Below, in pieces: positions 12,497 to 23,913 of a DNA stretch of 64,000 nt. A model generated the notes under the pieces. The model was not told the origin of the DNA and searched no databases. It saw only the letters and a list, made by a program, of their open reading frames with translations. Within the stretch, counting starts at the first letter, position 1, and every line of letters begins with the position of its first letter. This stretch comes from Rhyacophila brunnea (Eukaryota; Arthropoda; Insecta; Trichoptera; Rhyacophilidae), in the NCBI GenBank assembly GCA_022495005.1, contig JAGYXB010001106.1:124001-188000 (forward strand). Direction: 5' to 3'. Position numbers and translations under genes: made by a program.

Positions 12497-12518
12497 CGCC
12501 ATCGAAGAAGAAGAAGAA
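11426..12518 (+). mobile_element. 5'-truncated non-LTR retrotransposon (RTE-like) with GAA tail
   Basis: The element begins abruptly inside a reverse transcriptase domain and ends after the coding stop with a (GAA)n run (12503-12518). An 8 bp word, gagggctc, abuts both ends (11418-11425 and 12519-12526), consistent with a target-site duplication made by target-primed reverse transcription. A short microsatellite tail instead of poly(A) is typical of RTE-clade elements. The clade assignment is an inference from the tail and the C-terminal protein motifs. Confidence 0.85.
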
Positions 12519-12526
12519 GAGGGCTC

Positions 12527-13039
12527 GAAATGAACCGGAGCGTACCGGAGCGCCGTTCCAGTTCATAAAATCCCTAAAATATTTGCTGTCTGGTAAAAAA
12601 ATTAATTTGACCATCTGAGTTAGATATGCCATATAACAAAAAAATCGAACACACTTATTTTTTATAAAATACACATAAAATTAGATAACTATGTTAATAT
12701 TCTCGTAAAATTACCGAGCGCTCCGAATGGTAAAATTTTTCATTTCGAAAGCTGATCATTTTTTTTATGTTAAGTATAATACCGTGGTTGATAAGTCTTT
12801 AGTATCGGTAAAAATTAAATGTGTGTGAAGTTATATAGATGACGTCATATAATTTTCGGTATTTTTTACCGCCCCCCCCCCACCCCTCTCTCGGTCGCCA
12901 CACTTTGTCACAAATTATATTATTCCCCCCAGTCATACTGAACTCTAAAAAACAAATTCATAGAAAATCATCAATTATCGTCAAAATTTTATGTTATTCG
13001 TTCTGTGACGACCTGTTAGACCAGCGCACCTATTTTGAA
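12527..13039. other. AT-rich DNA with a poly(C) tract; no gene recognised
   Basis: Includes a cytosine run at about 12872-12882 inside a short frame at 12839-13081 that has no family resemblance. No other features were seen. Confidence 0.5.
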
Positions 13040-13165
13040 CACAAGACTGCTTTCGGTCGCTACGGCAGCTATCTAGGGTAGGTTTGTATCGAAGCATTAG
13101 AACTTAATATAACAATCACAATACGTTAGTCGTAATTGTTACGATAAGTGCTATGTTTTAACAGC
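13040..13165. mobile_element. TA-type MITE, broken copy (same family as 29268-30280)
   Basis: Begins cacaagactg at 13040 and contains cggcagctatctagggta and gtttgtatcgaagcatta, matching the terminal arm of the element at 29268-30280. The shared internal word gtgctatgttttaacagca follows at about 13148-13166. The family resumes after an insertion at about 13449 (taaatttcagagcg, compared with taaattttagagcg at 29422) and is lost by about 13490, so the right end is missing. Confidence 0.7.
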
Positions 13166-13448
13166 ACTTCTCTTGGCTTTCTTTTATTTTGTTAACTGTC
13201 AATTCATGGTGGAACTGCATTGTATTCTTGTTTTAATTTAAAAAATGGCATTTTTTTTTGTAGTACTTATTCCACTTTTAATCAATAAATTAGGACCGGT
13301 TTCGTCTTCCTCAGAGGGACATTTTTAACAACTGAAAATGTCTCTCTGAGGCGGACGAAACCGGTCCTAATTTATTGATTAAAAGTGGAATAAGTACTAC
13401 AAAAAAAATGCGTTTTATTAAATTAAAACAACAATACTTCTCTTGGCT
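13166..13448. mobile_element. Hairpin-bearing insertion with 13 bp target duplication
   Basis: The word acttctcttggct occurs at 13166-13178 and 13436-13448, flanking a 257 bp insert. The related element at 29268-30280 has one uninterrupted counterpart at this point (ctctcttggg at about 29407), which serves as an empty site. Most of the insert is a near-perfect palindrome (next entry). The 13 bp duplication suggests a retrotransposition-type insertion; no A/B boxes or coding sequence were seen. Class unknown. Confidence 0.7.
13232..13429. repeat. Near-perfect inverted repeat, about 94 bp arms
   Basis: Left arm 13232-13325 and right arm 13335-13429 are reverse complements with only a few mismatches, separated by about 9 bp (taacaactg). 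Each arm carries an attaggaccggtttcgtc segment, and both outer ends read ttttaattt on their own strands. A transcript would form a very stable hairpin. Confidence 0.92.
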
Positions 13449-13544
13449 ATGATAAATTTCAGAGCGGAGGACACTTTCAGTAAATTATATAGTAAGATGA
13501 TTTCAAAAATATTATGTTTATGAGTGTTATTAAAAAAATAATTT

Positions 13545-13769
13545 TCCGGCGCACCGCCCTGTTTGGAAAATCGGGAGCGCCGTGTACCGGCGGCCGGCAA
13601 AGCGGTCGCGCCAGTCATTTTGCCTGCGCACAGGCGCTACCACGTACACGTGAATACGCTACCCTTAAAATAACAACCCTAAATTGTGAGTTCAGAGCCT
13701 GCTAAATAGATAGCAACACCCTCTCGTAATACTCTCGTATTACCTTTGTTTGTTCAGTGATTCTGTCAG
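13545..13769 (+). promoter_or_regulatory. CpG-rich patch ending in a strong splice donor (candidate promoter and noncoding first exon)
   Basis: 13545-13660 is strongly CpG-rich in AT-rich surroundings (accggcggccggcaaagcgg) and contains an NRF1/Ewg-like word, tgcgcacaggcgc. Downstream are an insect initiator-like tcagt (13754-13758) and a full donor consensus, ctgtcag followed by gtaagtgcg with the intron side starting at 13770. This arrangement fits a noncoding first exon on the + strand. No downstream coding exon could be identified, so it remains a candidate. An old GC-rich transposon fragment is the alternative. Confidence 0.35.
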
Positions 13770-16700
13770 GTAAGTGCGTAGTAAATAAACAAAGCTTTTT
13801 TTTTTTATCACGTATACGAGTTTTGAAGCATTGGATTTGACTTGGTTTTTATATGTCGTCACCAAAACAATGCAGTGAATTTGACAACAAAAGGAACGTA
13901 TTATTATCAATGAATGTTGAATAAAAGTACATTTTAGCTTTATAAAGTTAAGTAATAAATTTTGGAACAACACAGTTCTATTATTATATTATTGATAAAC
14001 TGACATTTTATATTGCAGTGTTTAAATATATGAAATTGTGCTGGCTATTGATAATCTCTAATGAAACACAACAGTACTCAATTAATATGAAGATAGGTAA
14101 GGTATGCATATTAAAAACGAATAGTCAAAATCAATGCTCTAATTAATTTATTCTCTCTTTGTTTTTTAAATCAATCAATTTAAACACTGGAAATTTCAAC
14201 TAGGTACTAAGGGATAAAATAATATAAAAATATCAGATAATTATGTACATAAATTAATATTATTTTAAAAAGTATTAAAATTTCGGTGGTTTCTAATATA
14301 GCGTACATTTTAATTTTAAGTGTTGTAACACTGAAATGTCTTGTATACCAATTATTGCAATTTCCAGTGTCGATCTGAGTATAAAATTGTGAACGTTTTG
14401 TTTTCGAAATGGACGCTATCCACTTTAGAAGCTCTTTTTAGGCTACTCACAATACACTGCTGAAGTTTTAGGGCGTATTTATTTTGTTTTCGCCAATATT
14501 AGGTACTATGAAAAGATCACACAAATCGTTATATAATGTGCTTATTTGAAGCGAGCTTTACATAGGATTGTGATTGTACGAATTCAATTGTTTAACGCAA
14601 TACATAGGGCACTCTTGTACATTTTCTTAATTGTTCACGACATGGCATAGATTTGGCGTAGTAGGCATAATTCATAGACATAATCGATAAAATAAATAAT
14701 AATAAAACCAGTAAATAGTGCTTGTTATAAATAATTTTTATAATCATTCGTCAAATTATCAAAAATCACCATTCATCATATTAATTTAAACGTACAAATA
14801 TGAATGTTTTATTATGGTTTATTTATCAAATGGAAATTTGACTGAAATATTTAAGAATGTAAATTGTATTCATTTGTAAAAGTGCTTGATTTTCATCTGC
14901 ACATGATAGGAGGGGTTATTCGAGTAGAAAACGCTACTTTTGTGGCAAAAAATGAAATGTTACCATTTCTAACTGAAACACTCTTACTTTTTGATTTATA
15001 CAGATGTCCTTACCTAAGGTTAAAGTATCTATGTCACTAGTTGATAATATGTTCTGCTTCTGCATGTCAAACTAAATAGAACTCAGTTTATAAATATCAT
15101 TTTTAAATCTTTCCAAGTGAAACAATTCTACGCCAAAATTTACAAAAAGCTATCTTGTGAAATATTTTGATTGATGATGGAAAACGTTTTGTACGTACTT
15201 AGATAGAGTTTGAATAAAAACGTGCAGTTTGACGGACATAATATCAAGTCAGAAAGCTTTGTTGGACGTTGGCAAAGCAAGCAAGCAGAAAACATGCAAA
15301 TCTACATTATACATTATATCACAAACCTATAATACAAAGTAAATAACATCGTTTTAAAGGAATCGGTAAAAATGTATATTATGTAGATTTAAATAAAGTT
15401 TTATATGAGAGGTATATTAAAATATTGTGATAATAAGTACATGCAATGTCTAAATTAACCATATTAGATTTGATATTGAATAAATACCTCTACATTTACG
15501 TTTCAATGAACTATAGAATATCATCGTTCAATTGAGTTTAACCGACTTTTCGGTCTTTTATCGACCCTATAATAATATTGAATAGTTTAGCGATTGTCCC
15601 TTCTATTCTCGTAATGCACACTGCCTATCCCCAATTCATTCAATTTAATTAAGAGTTTATGTTAGAGTCTTTTGTGTTCATAAAATATATTTTATTAGTA
15701 TGTCGTGTCTTAATTGAAAAGGGGAGAGCTTCTCAAGTCAGCTTGACCCTCTAATAGACCGGTTGGCTATTGCAATTTGGCTTTTATGAGAGAAATTTTC
15801 TCACCATTTGTTGGACGCGGAGCATTTAATTACCGCATTTAAATAACATGCTAATTATATCGAATGGCCAATTAATTAGCGTACAACTGGTGTACCGTCC
15901 GCGTGGAAAGGATTTAAAAAAAAAATGCAACGTTTTACGATGAGCGAGAATGTCTTTTTTAAAAGAATTAATTACAATTGCTAGTGACTATTTTATCATT
16001 AAAAGAGTTTACATTTATTTAATAGAATATACTGCTTTAATTTTGATAATGATGCAACTATCAAAATAACTATCGACCAATAAACCAATCTATAGGATTA
16101 TATATAGTTTATATTATTATCATGTTATGTAGTGTAATCATTCTTAAAATCATTATTAAACATGTACAATAACATAATACATATATGGTAATAATATTGT
16201 CATTTTATATTCGAAAAACAATTTTAAGTTATTAAATGCGAGTAATAGGCCTATTATAGTTATCATATGTGAAATGTGTATCAATATAAACAAGAATCTA
16301 TACATAGTTCTATAAATATTATGATGAATCTTTCATTTAAAAAATAGTCATTATTATTATGTGAAAAGAAATTTACAATAGTATCTAAAATAAAGTATGT
16401 AGGTACATATTGCAAAGCATATAAACATCATAATATTGACATTCGTGCTTTAACAACGTAAATTTAAAAGTACCCAACCAATCAATGAGTATTCGCTTTT
16501 TATTGTATAATGAATTAAGTATATAAAATGACACGAGTAAATATTTTTTTCCATTACTGGCTTTGCTGCCAACTTACCGGTATTGAATGTTAACTAAACA
16601 CGAAATATCTTGATCTAATTTGCTTAAGTATAACTACTTTTATGTATTCCAAAACCAACAGTGTATAGGGTTTATTATAAATCGATGGATAATATTATCA

Positions 16701-19202
16701 TTACAACGTTTTAGACTCTAAAGGTAAATTGCCTATCGCAAGGGATGAATTTACCTTTTGGAATTTTATAAAATATACAGGTACTTCATTACCATATTGG
16801 AAGGTTTTCTTCGGTGAATGGAGGTGCGACATTTTCTATTGTATTTTTTACCAAGCTACGAGTATGTAGACATATACTTACATCAGATTTTTCTAATATA
16901 GCTGTACACATAAAATTACTTTATAAAATAAAATCTAACGAAAATATATTTTTTAACGATTATTACGAGTGAATATTGTCTATTTATAATACCGGTAATG
17001 GGTATCGTATAAAAAGAAAAACATGTTATATACTTAAGTGTAACTTTTAAAAATGTTATGTTGATAAGAGTAAATATTAAATAATATAATAATTTAAATA
17101 TGGAAATGTCACTATAAATAAAACCACTATGACTCGGAATAATGTTAAACCTAATCTCTGTTGCATGATACACCAAAATTTCTGAAAACATATAAGTATG
17201 TATTTTATTAAAATATTTATAATTCGATCTAAGTTGTATCAGTTATGTTACACTACTTTAATAACACTTAAATAATAGAGGATTGATGTTATGAGAAAAT
17301 TTACACATATAATTTTATATAATATGTACCTACATAATATTATATGGCTTATATTTACAAACATATAATATGAAGGTACAAGCTTCTGTAAAGAGGTCAT
17401 GAAACAACGTCGGCAGGTGTTAATATTTTACTCATTGGACGAGTTTCACATACTTACCTAAGTATACAACGTCATAAAATATATTCAATAGGTATCATGC
17501 ACAATGTACCTACTCATATTATAGTATACTTTCTTACTTATTAAACCAACAATGAAAGATATTTTTTCATATTAAAAGAATTTCATATTATTATAAAAAA
17601 TCATTCAATACAATTTTGCCTACCTATTTTTTTTTCAAAAATATAACTTTATTAATAATTATTGTGATTTTTATTTTTTTCCTAAAGGATCAATTGATTA
17701 TTTTAAAAACTCGAATAAGATATTTCATTCAAAAACATCATTAATTAAACAATATTATTTAGATAATCAGCTTTTCTACATCTCAATATAATAATTGTAA
17801 GATTGCCTTACACGATGCGTTAAAGTTCAGCAATATTCGTCAGTTTTAATGCGTTTAAAATGAAGTGACTATTTTAATCTGTATATAAAACGTAATTAAA
17901 TTTCTAGCTGCCCAACTGCCATTACTATTAATAAAATCTATACCAGATAACTTTCTCACATAAAAAATCTCAGTATAATAAATTTTTAACCACATATTGT
18001 AATAAGCGCTTTTTACTCTATCGGCTCTATCAAACTCCCATGTCGATCGACATCATAATAATTAAAAATGACGTTCCTTATAAACAAAAGGTGGGAATTA
18101 CACTAAGCCAATTTTATCACACATTAGAGCACACACAATAAGGTGAGCTGATATCGGGTTAAATGATTCATTTTTAGAGTTCCGTGCCTCAAACGCCAAA
18201 AAATTGTCTTTTGCATTGAACGTAAAATATGAAAATAATACTAAAATGATGTTTATCTTCCACAAATAAATTGTTGTATTGAAACAATAAAGTAGACTAA
18301 AAATGTGCAATTTTAAATCAAGCATAAAAAATATTCTTCTACGATTTAAAGTGGCTTGAACAAAGCAGAACTGACGGCTATGATATATTATTATGTCCAT
18401 TATAAGTAAAACTTGAGAATTGTTTTTTGGGTCACTAGGAGGACAATCTCTGTATATTTATTGAAAACCACTCTATTATACCATACAGTAGTTGTTTTCA
18501 AAATGTTCACCGTAGTGCCATAAGACACCGTGAGCATTTTCAAAGGCAGGCTGTGAACAAAAATTAATAATTCCAGACAACCTTAATTCAATGCGCTAAT
18601 GCACAATCACAGTAATATATTTCTATACTTAGGTGGCTACTCGTATTTTCTTCATGGCATAACAAAATTTAACTGATCTTCCCTTATCGATGCAGTGACC
18701 ATTTGTATTTTATCTTAGAGAACAGTCATTTATTTCGGTTCAAAATTAAAAAGGCACCATCCAACAAAAAAACATGCCATACAGTATGCGAACACTCGCA
18801 TAGTACAATATAACAACATTTTTGTAAGTACGTGAACACTGGTTTGCAATAACGCCATACGTACACTTTTTCTCGTTTGGTTTACTAATACTATTCGGAC
18901 TTAATTTGGACCCTCGTAAACGAGATTCAAAGAAATGCTTATACTTAATTCAATAACGCAAACGAAGTATCTTTCTTTCCATGCAACCTTTAAACAGCCT
19001 TCGGTTGTTATTACATTTTTTCGTGTATTTTAAACTGAGACGTATTATTCAGTTATCACAAAAATGCGAAATTTCCGTTTGAACTAGAGCTGTTAGAAGT
19101 TAGAACCCACTTTGTTTTAAAAGTACGGTTTCAATAAAAAAAAACGAATGTAGTCTGTAGTGTAGAATGTAGAGAAATCACCGCAGGTGCTTAACTACTA
19201 AA
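13770..19202. other. Long AT-rich stretch, no gene recognised
   Basis: No coding exon, RNA gene or repeat with a partner in this window was recognised across about 5.4 kb. The longest open frames (77-100 codons, for example 16916-17191 and 18098-18400 on the - strand) have the Phe/Ile/Tyr/Asn-rich composition expected of random AT-rich DNA. Small palindromes occur (aggtaaatt...aatttacct at about 16720-16760, atgtcgatcgacat at about 18042). One unusual block at 15700-15910 is listed separately. Confidence 0.6.
15700..15910. promoter_or_regulatory. Possible conserved noncoding or enhancer-like block
   Basis: More balanced in composition than its neighbours, with several homeodomain-type TAATTA/ATTAAT cores (gcatttaattaccgcattta, gccaattaattagcg). 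No coding frame and no repeat partner in the window. The call rests only on composition and motif density. Confidence 0.2.
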
Positions 19203-19287
19203 TATTGAACATATATTATTTTGAAAAAAACACTTTCTGATACAGTATATAATAACCAATAGAAAAAATCTTTTTTGAAAAAAGTAA

Positions 19288-19368
19288 GTCACCCCGACGG
19301 GGAATCGAACCCTGTATCTCCCGAGTATGCGCCTCATCCGTCGCATTACCATTATGCTACGGCGTGAC
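19288..19368 (-). repeat. tRNA-like module, inverted copy
   Basis: Reverse complement of 19790-19870, inside the left arm of the inverted duplication. It has the same intact A-box and B-box words on the - strand. Confidence 0.8.
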
Positions 19369-19436
19369 ATACTAATAGCGAACAAATTTTAACTATTGGT
19401 CAATTACTATACCTACCCATCAGCGTTCCTTCCAAA

Positions 19437-19585
19437 TTACTTTTTTCAAAAAAGATTTTTTCTATTGGTTATTATATACTGTATCAGAAAGTGTTTTTTT
19501 CAAAATAATATATGTTCAATAATCAGAATGATATATTCTTAAATCTTGTGAATTATTCGTTGAATAAAAGAAATAGTTAATTATA
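19437..19585 (+). repeat. Direct duplicate of 19871-20019
   Basis: A 149 bp segment from ttacttttttcaaaaaagat to aaagaaatagttaattata is repeated at 19871-20019 in the same orientation with essentially no differences. At 19437 it joins directly to the end of the inverted arm (ttccttccaaa then ttactttt), which marks the breakpoint. Confidence 0.95.
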
Positions 19586-19720
19586 AATTATTAGCAAGTG
19601 CAAGTAGCTACATCTATAAAAATATTGGAGAAATTCCACGACGTCGGTTAGTAATCAAAAGTAATAGTAATATATACCTACTTTGATTTAAGAAACAAAA
19701 ATCGATTGCCAAAGTAGCTG

Positions 19721-20019
19721 ATTTGGAAGGAACGCTGATGGGTAGGTATAGTAATTGACCAATAGTTAAAATTTGTTCGCTATTAGTATGTCACGCCGTA
19801 GCATAATGGTAATGCGACGGATGAGGCGCATACTCGGGAGATACAGGGTTCGATTCCCCGTCGGGGTGACTTACTTTTTTCAAAAAAGATTTTTTCTATT
19901 GGTTATTATATACTGTATCAGAAAGTGTTTTTTTCAAAATAATATATGTTCAATAATCAGAATGATATATTCTTAAATCTTGTGAATTATTCGTTGAATA
20001 AAAGAAATAGTTAATTATA
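19721..20019 (+). mobile_element. SINE-like element B with interior tRNA-like module (copy 1)
   Basis: Order on the + strand: a leader including aatagttaaaatttgttcgc, a tRNA-like module (19790-19870), a body with tttttctattggttattata, and a tail with aaatcttgtgaattattcg and gaataaaagaaatagtta. Related copies at 32700-33110 and 40600-40800 share leader and body, and 32700-33110 and 47738-47880 share the tail. The leader family resemblance runs further upstream (19588-19680 compared with 32703-32800, both with gcaagt near the start and a gacgtcg word), so the tRNA-like module lies inside the element and not at its 5' end. Confidence 0.65.
19790..19870 (+). repeat. tRNA-like module with intact A and B boxes
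   Basis: Contains tagcataatgg, a full match to the Pol III A box TRGYNNARNGG, and ggttcgattcc, a full match to the B box GGTTCRANTCC. The ends gtcac and gtgac can pair as an acceptor stem. The anticodon arm is irregular and the T stem has a mismatch, so a functional tRNA gene is unlikely. It probably acts as a Pol III promoter inside the mobile element. Confidence 0.65.
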
Positions 20020-20954
20020 TACTAAATATTTACCTACCAATTTATTTTTTAGGTATATTATATCGTATATACTAATAATAGTATATAATACTAATAGATT
20101 TTTGGGTTGTTACTGCGTGTTCTTCCTCCCTCTTTCCTAGATGTTTGCAGACGTTGCAGAGATCATTATCAAGAGAAGTCTCAAACATGATATGTTATGA
20201 ATATTTTATCTTAATTTCAAAACTAATAAAAGTAAATATCTGTACCATTGTACACAATACAGGGCAATGTGAGTAAATAAAATAAGAAAAGAAATAAAAT
20301 AACAAAAATAAAATTACTTGGAAGCACACATAGTGAACTGACTGTTGTATGATAAAAATAACAATATTAATTTTAAGTGGTTCCAGTATTGGTTTGAGGT
20401 TTTCAAGATTCTAAGTAAAGTATGCCGGTCCCGGTTCCGATTTTTTTAGTATTCCAGGGTCCAGTTCCGGTTCCATTTCCAGCTCTGGTCTGAACCTTAC
20501 GCATTTCTAGGGATGTTTTATTTTTCTTTATTGTTCTCGGAAAAGGTTTTCAAACTTACATGTAGTCCCCAACAAAGGAGAATAGGATATGAGCGCTTTC
20601 AGATTTTTTCTCATCAATTTGAGTGGACATAAAAATTTCACTTAGAGGAGGAACAGACGCGGAAATAATGTAAATATTTGAAAACCTTCACGTGTTGTTT
20701 GTCTTATGTGAACCTCGGATAATATAATTTTGTTTCAGACATAGGTACATACTACCTAGTAGACATATACTCTATACTCTAAATATTTGATATATAAAGA
20801 TATTAGAAGAATGCCATAATATTATGTGTATTCAATCGCATTATTATTTTTACAATTCACTGTTGAATTTCTTACATTTTTTATATATTTATATGGTTAA
20901 TAAACAAAATATATTTTAATATAATAATTTGTATTATTAATCATAACTATCGTG
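20020..20954. other. AT-rich DNA with repeat fragments; no gene recognised
   Basis: 20260-20345 is a fragment of the repeat at 8725-8960. 20370-20520 is enriched in ggttccgg/ccggttcc-type words (gccggtcccggttccg, ccagttccggttccatttcc), which suggests an old element end. The rest shows nothing. Confidence 0.45.
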
Positions 20955-21147
20955 AATATTTACGGTTACCGAATCGGCTTATAATGTTGTGGGTCCCAAC
21001 TTCGTATCCCGGGTCTGGTAAATTCACGAATTATTGTTTTTCTATACGTGTTTAAGCCCAGAATATGGACCTAATAGGTTGAAAATATGCTGTTAATACA
21101 ACCTCCACTCTAGGCCCATATGATGTTTTTAAGATTGAACATGGTTA
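20955..21147 (+). mobile_element. tRNA-derived SINE family A, copy 1 (degraded)
   Basis: Head related to a Leu/Ser-type tRNA (ttaccgaatcggctta for the A-box region, then gtgggtcccaacttcgtatcc for the B-box region). The body follows: agaatatggacctaataggt, tgttaatacaacctccactc, ggcccatatgat. It is the only family A copy here with its head on the + strand. Its A and B boxes are mutated and part of the body is missing. Confidence 0.75.
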
Positions 21148-21162
21148 ATAATATATATCGGC

Positions 21163-21330
21163 GCCCTCGTGGTGCTGTGACTAAGGCGCTAGTCTTCCAT
21201 CCGGGAGCTCTGGGTTCGATTCCCGGTGAGGACACAATATATTTATGTGATTTTCTCAAAGCCTGGGTGATTGTTCAAAATTACTAACAACCACCATGTA
21301 CGAAAAAGCAAGGACATGGTTAGTAATAAT
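21163..21330 (+). mobile_element. tRNA-derived SINE-like element C
   Basis: A tRNA-like head (21163-21234) carries a perfect B box, ggttcgattcc, at 21213-21223. The ends ctcgtgg and ggtgaggaca resemble an acceptor region. The A-box region (ctgtgactaagg) departs from consensus. An AT-rich body with aaagcctgggtgattgttca and accaccatgtacgaaaaagc follows. No second copy was found in the window, so the 3' limit is a guess. Confidence 0.5.
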
Positions 21331-22593
21331 TTAAAATATATAGTGGAACTACGAAATAAAACCGATATATTAGAATATTTATATTTGGGAAGTAGAAGAT
21401 GAAACAGATTTGTATAACATTAAAATGAAACCACAATATCTGAAAAATATTTAATTCTATGGAATATAGAGTACCTAATTCATTAAGGAAAATACTAAAA
21501 TTTTACTTTTGAATTTAATGGTATAATAAAAATATTCTCAATGCTATGAAGATGGAAAGGCAACATATTAAATAGGTATAAAGTGAGAAAGAGACAGTTA
21601 AAAATTCTAAATTTGAATTTATATTACTAGAATTTGTGACGATTTTATTTGTATGAAAGTTAAATTGGAATAAAACATAAATTAACAGTTATTTAATAGT
21701 AGTATGTATATATTTTCACTATAATATACATTATCACCTGTTTGAAAACATGTAATAAGTATCTATATGCTGAATATTATAAGAAAAACTTGTGGATACC
21801 TATAACTTTAACAAATTTAATATATTATTTAGTTGTAAGGTACGATTCCTTATTTTGCGTATTTGCATAGCATAACTGAATTTCGCTTATATTATGGCAG
21901 CATGAAAATTGTTTATATTCAATAATATATTATATACCTACATTATTACTCATTGTGTAAAAATAATAAGTTATCATAATATACATAAGTATATAATATG
22001 TTTTTAAATGTAATGCTCACGTTCGTTAATAAATACCATAAGTACTAAAATATAGTATAGGTACGAGTATATGAGTGAATAATAACGACATTGTCAAGCT
22101 AACAATGTTGACTTTGACGTCTAGCTCTAGTTGCTATCATATTTTAACGTTACCGTGATAAGTGTAGTTAAATCATAAGGCAATAAGCGATAAAAACAAC
22201 CGAGAATTTATATGTGAAAAAAATATTGTTGAATAGGTAACGAATCGTGCCACTTGGCTGATTCTATTCTCGTCGACGCCTCTTCCATTCATTTATCGAT
22301 TTTCAATACCAACCAACGCACATACGAATAAGTTGCCTTCTTGACAAGTCGGACAGTAGAAAATAACACTAACTGAAACATACGTAAGTATGTATTATTA
22401 TATTATACATTATTGTGCATGTATGTATATATTTTATTTCCGTTCAATTTTTGATACATATAATATAATGTCTAAGGCGTTTGGTAATCCACATGTAAAA
22501 TATTTTTACTTTCTCTTTTGATTCGTATTAAATACGGCGCATTTTATTTAGGTATTATTTTACTACCTACTGATAATTTTATATACTATATTA
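21331..22593. other. AT-rich DNA, no gene recognised
   Basis: No coding or RNA gene was seen. 22230-22330 is more complex in composition (gattctattctcgtcgacgc) and has no partner in the window. Confidence 0.55.
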
Positions 22594-23203
22594 ACGGCCC
22601 ACATGCTCAGCGTACGTCAAAATGGAGTTTTTTGCTATTTTCAGAGCATAACCCTGGACATTCCTTAAACGTTGTACATAATCTATTTATATAATTTTGA
22701 AGCCTTATTATCCTTTATATTTATTTTAAACAGTTGATGACTGCATAAAATCTTTTTATAACATAAAATAGTATTCTTTTAAACCTCTCGCTCTAATGTT
22801 TTAGAATATAGTCATATTTCAATACATCCATGTGCAGTGGCGTTAAGATTTTTTAGATTTATTAATTTTTAAAAGCATTTATAAAACCATTAGTAAAATT
22901 TATGTAGACATTATTATAGTGAAATATTTACGATAAAAAATTATATTGATAATCTCTGTGATCCCAAATTTGACAAGAATTAGGCATTTTATTATTCAAA
23001 AAATGGGCAAGATTTACACATTTAAAGATAATTCTAAAGATACTGATTATAAGCTATGTCTTTCTACGAATAATGTTTGCTTTATAATAATTATTGACTT
23101 AATAATAAGGTAGTATTTTTTTGAAATACGCCATTTATATTGACATTCCCCAGTGGTTAAGTTACAACATACGGCCTTAGCACATAAATTGACAAGAGTA
23201 AGG
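22594..23203 (+). repeat. Dispersed 0.6 kb repeat, copy 2
   Basis: Matches 10079-10690 from taacggcccacatgctcagc to acaacatacggccttagc, in the same orientation. A segment before aagctatgtctttctacgaa differs through indels. Class unknown. Confidence 0.75.
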
Positions 23204-23913
23204 TCATGTTAACGCGTGTGTTTGAACATGTACATAACCGATTTTTTTTTAATGGACAGAATGACGGACAAAAATGAACAAAATAATACGTTATTCACCA
23301 ATGAATAATGTTTCAAACGTCTGAATTCAAAGTATTTAAGTAAATAATTATTATTGGAAATATTATCATTCCTAATTGCCATTACAATAGTAAACTACCT
23401 ATAAGCTTCTACTGTAATAATTTGTAAGTTGTTAAATCATAAAGTAAACTAGATTCCACTTTTTATTAATAAAAAAAATGTCACTTCATTTTTATAACAC
23501 TCCAATATAATATATTACACGTTTTACTATTATTGATAATAAAATTGTAAAAGGTTTATTATAGTATTCTGTATAATTGGTAAAAGGTATCTATACGTAC
23601 CTATTTTGCTGCTTTTTCAAAATTATGTAGGTATAGTGTAGTTTAATAATTCATACGGACAATATTGTACCAAATATTAATATGTGACACTACTAAATAC
23701 TATAACATTATTAATGTTGAATTTGCAACTCGCGGCTGATGCCAGCAGATATTCTTCGAATTTTGGCAGCGTGTTTTTGGATCCGATAACGGCTACCAAA
23801 TTGACATTTATAGAACTCAAATTAAATTCCATTAAATAATGGGACCAAAGATTATTGAACCCAATGTAATAACAAATAAAATATGATAAAAAGATGGTGA
23901 CACTAAGCTTGAT
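23204..23913. other. AT-rich DNA, no gene recognised
   Basis: 23715-23830 is less AT-rich (gcaactcgcggctgatgcca) but has no long frame and no partner in the window. Confidence 0.5.

Larger units (their letters stand above)
19203..19955. repeat. Large inverted duplication around a tRNA-like sequence
   Basis: The left arm 19203-19437 (235 bp) is the near-perfect reverse complement of the right arm 19721-19955 (235 bp). Both arms contain the same 81 bp tRNA-like sequence, and open frames on opposite strands translate identically. Spacer DNA between the arms holds a direct duplicate of the right flank (next entry). Confidence 0.95.

Noticed and set aside
12246..12674. 142-codon - strand frame
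   Set aside because: Shadow of the LINE C-terminal frame; composition follows the + strand coding sequence and its GAA tail.
12872..12882. Poly(C) and poly(G) tracts (also at about 26537-26550) as functional G-quadruplex sites
   Set aside because: Single homopolymer runs without the spaced G-tract pattern; likely slippage products.
19790..19870. Functional tRNA gene
   Set aside because: A and B boxes are intact, but the anticodon arm does not fold properly and the sequence is embedded in a repeat family.
21163..21234. Functional tRNA gene
   Set aside because: The B box is perfect, but the A-box region is off consensus and the downstream sequence looks like a SINE body, with no clear Pol III terminator at the right distance.
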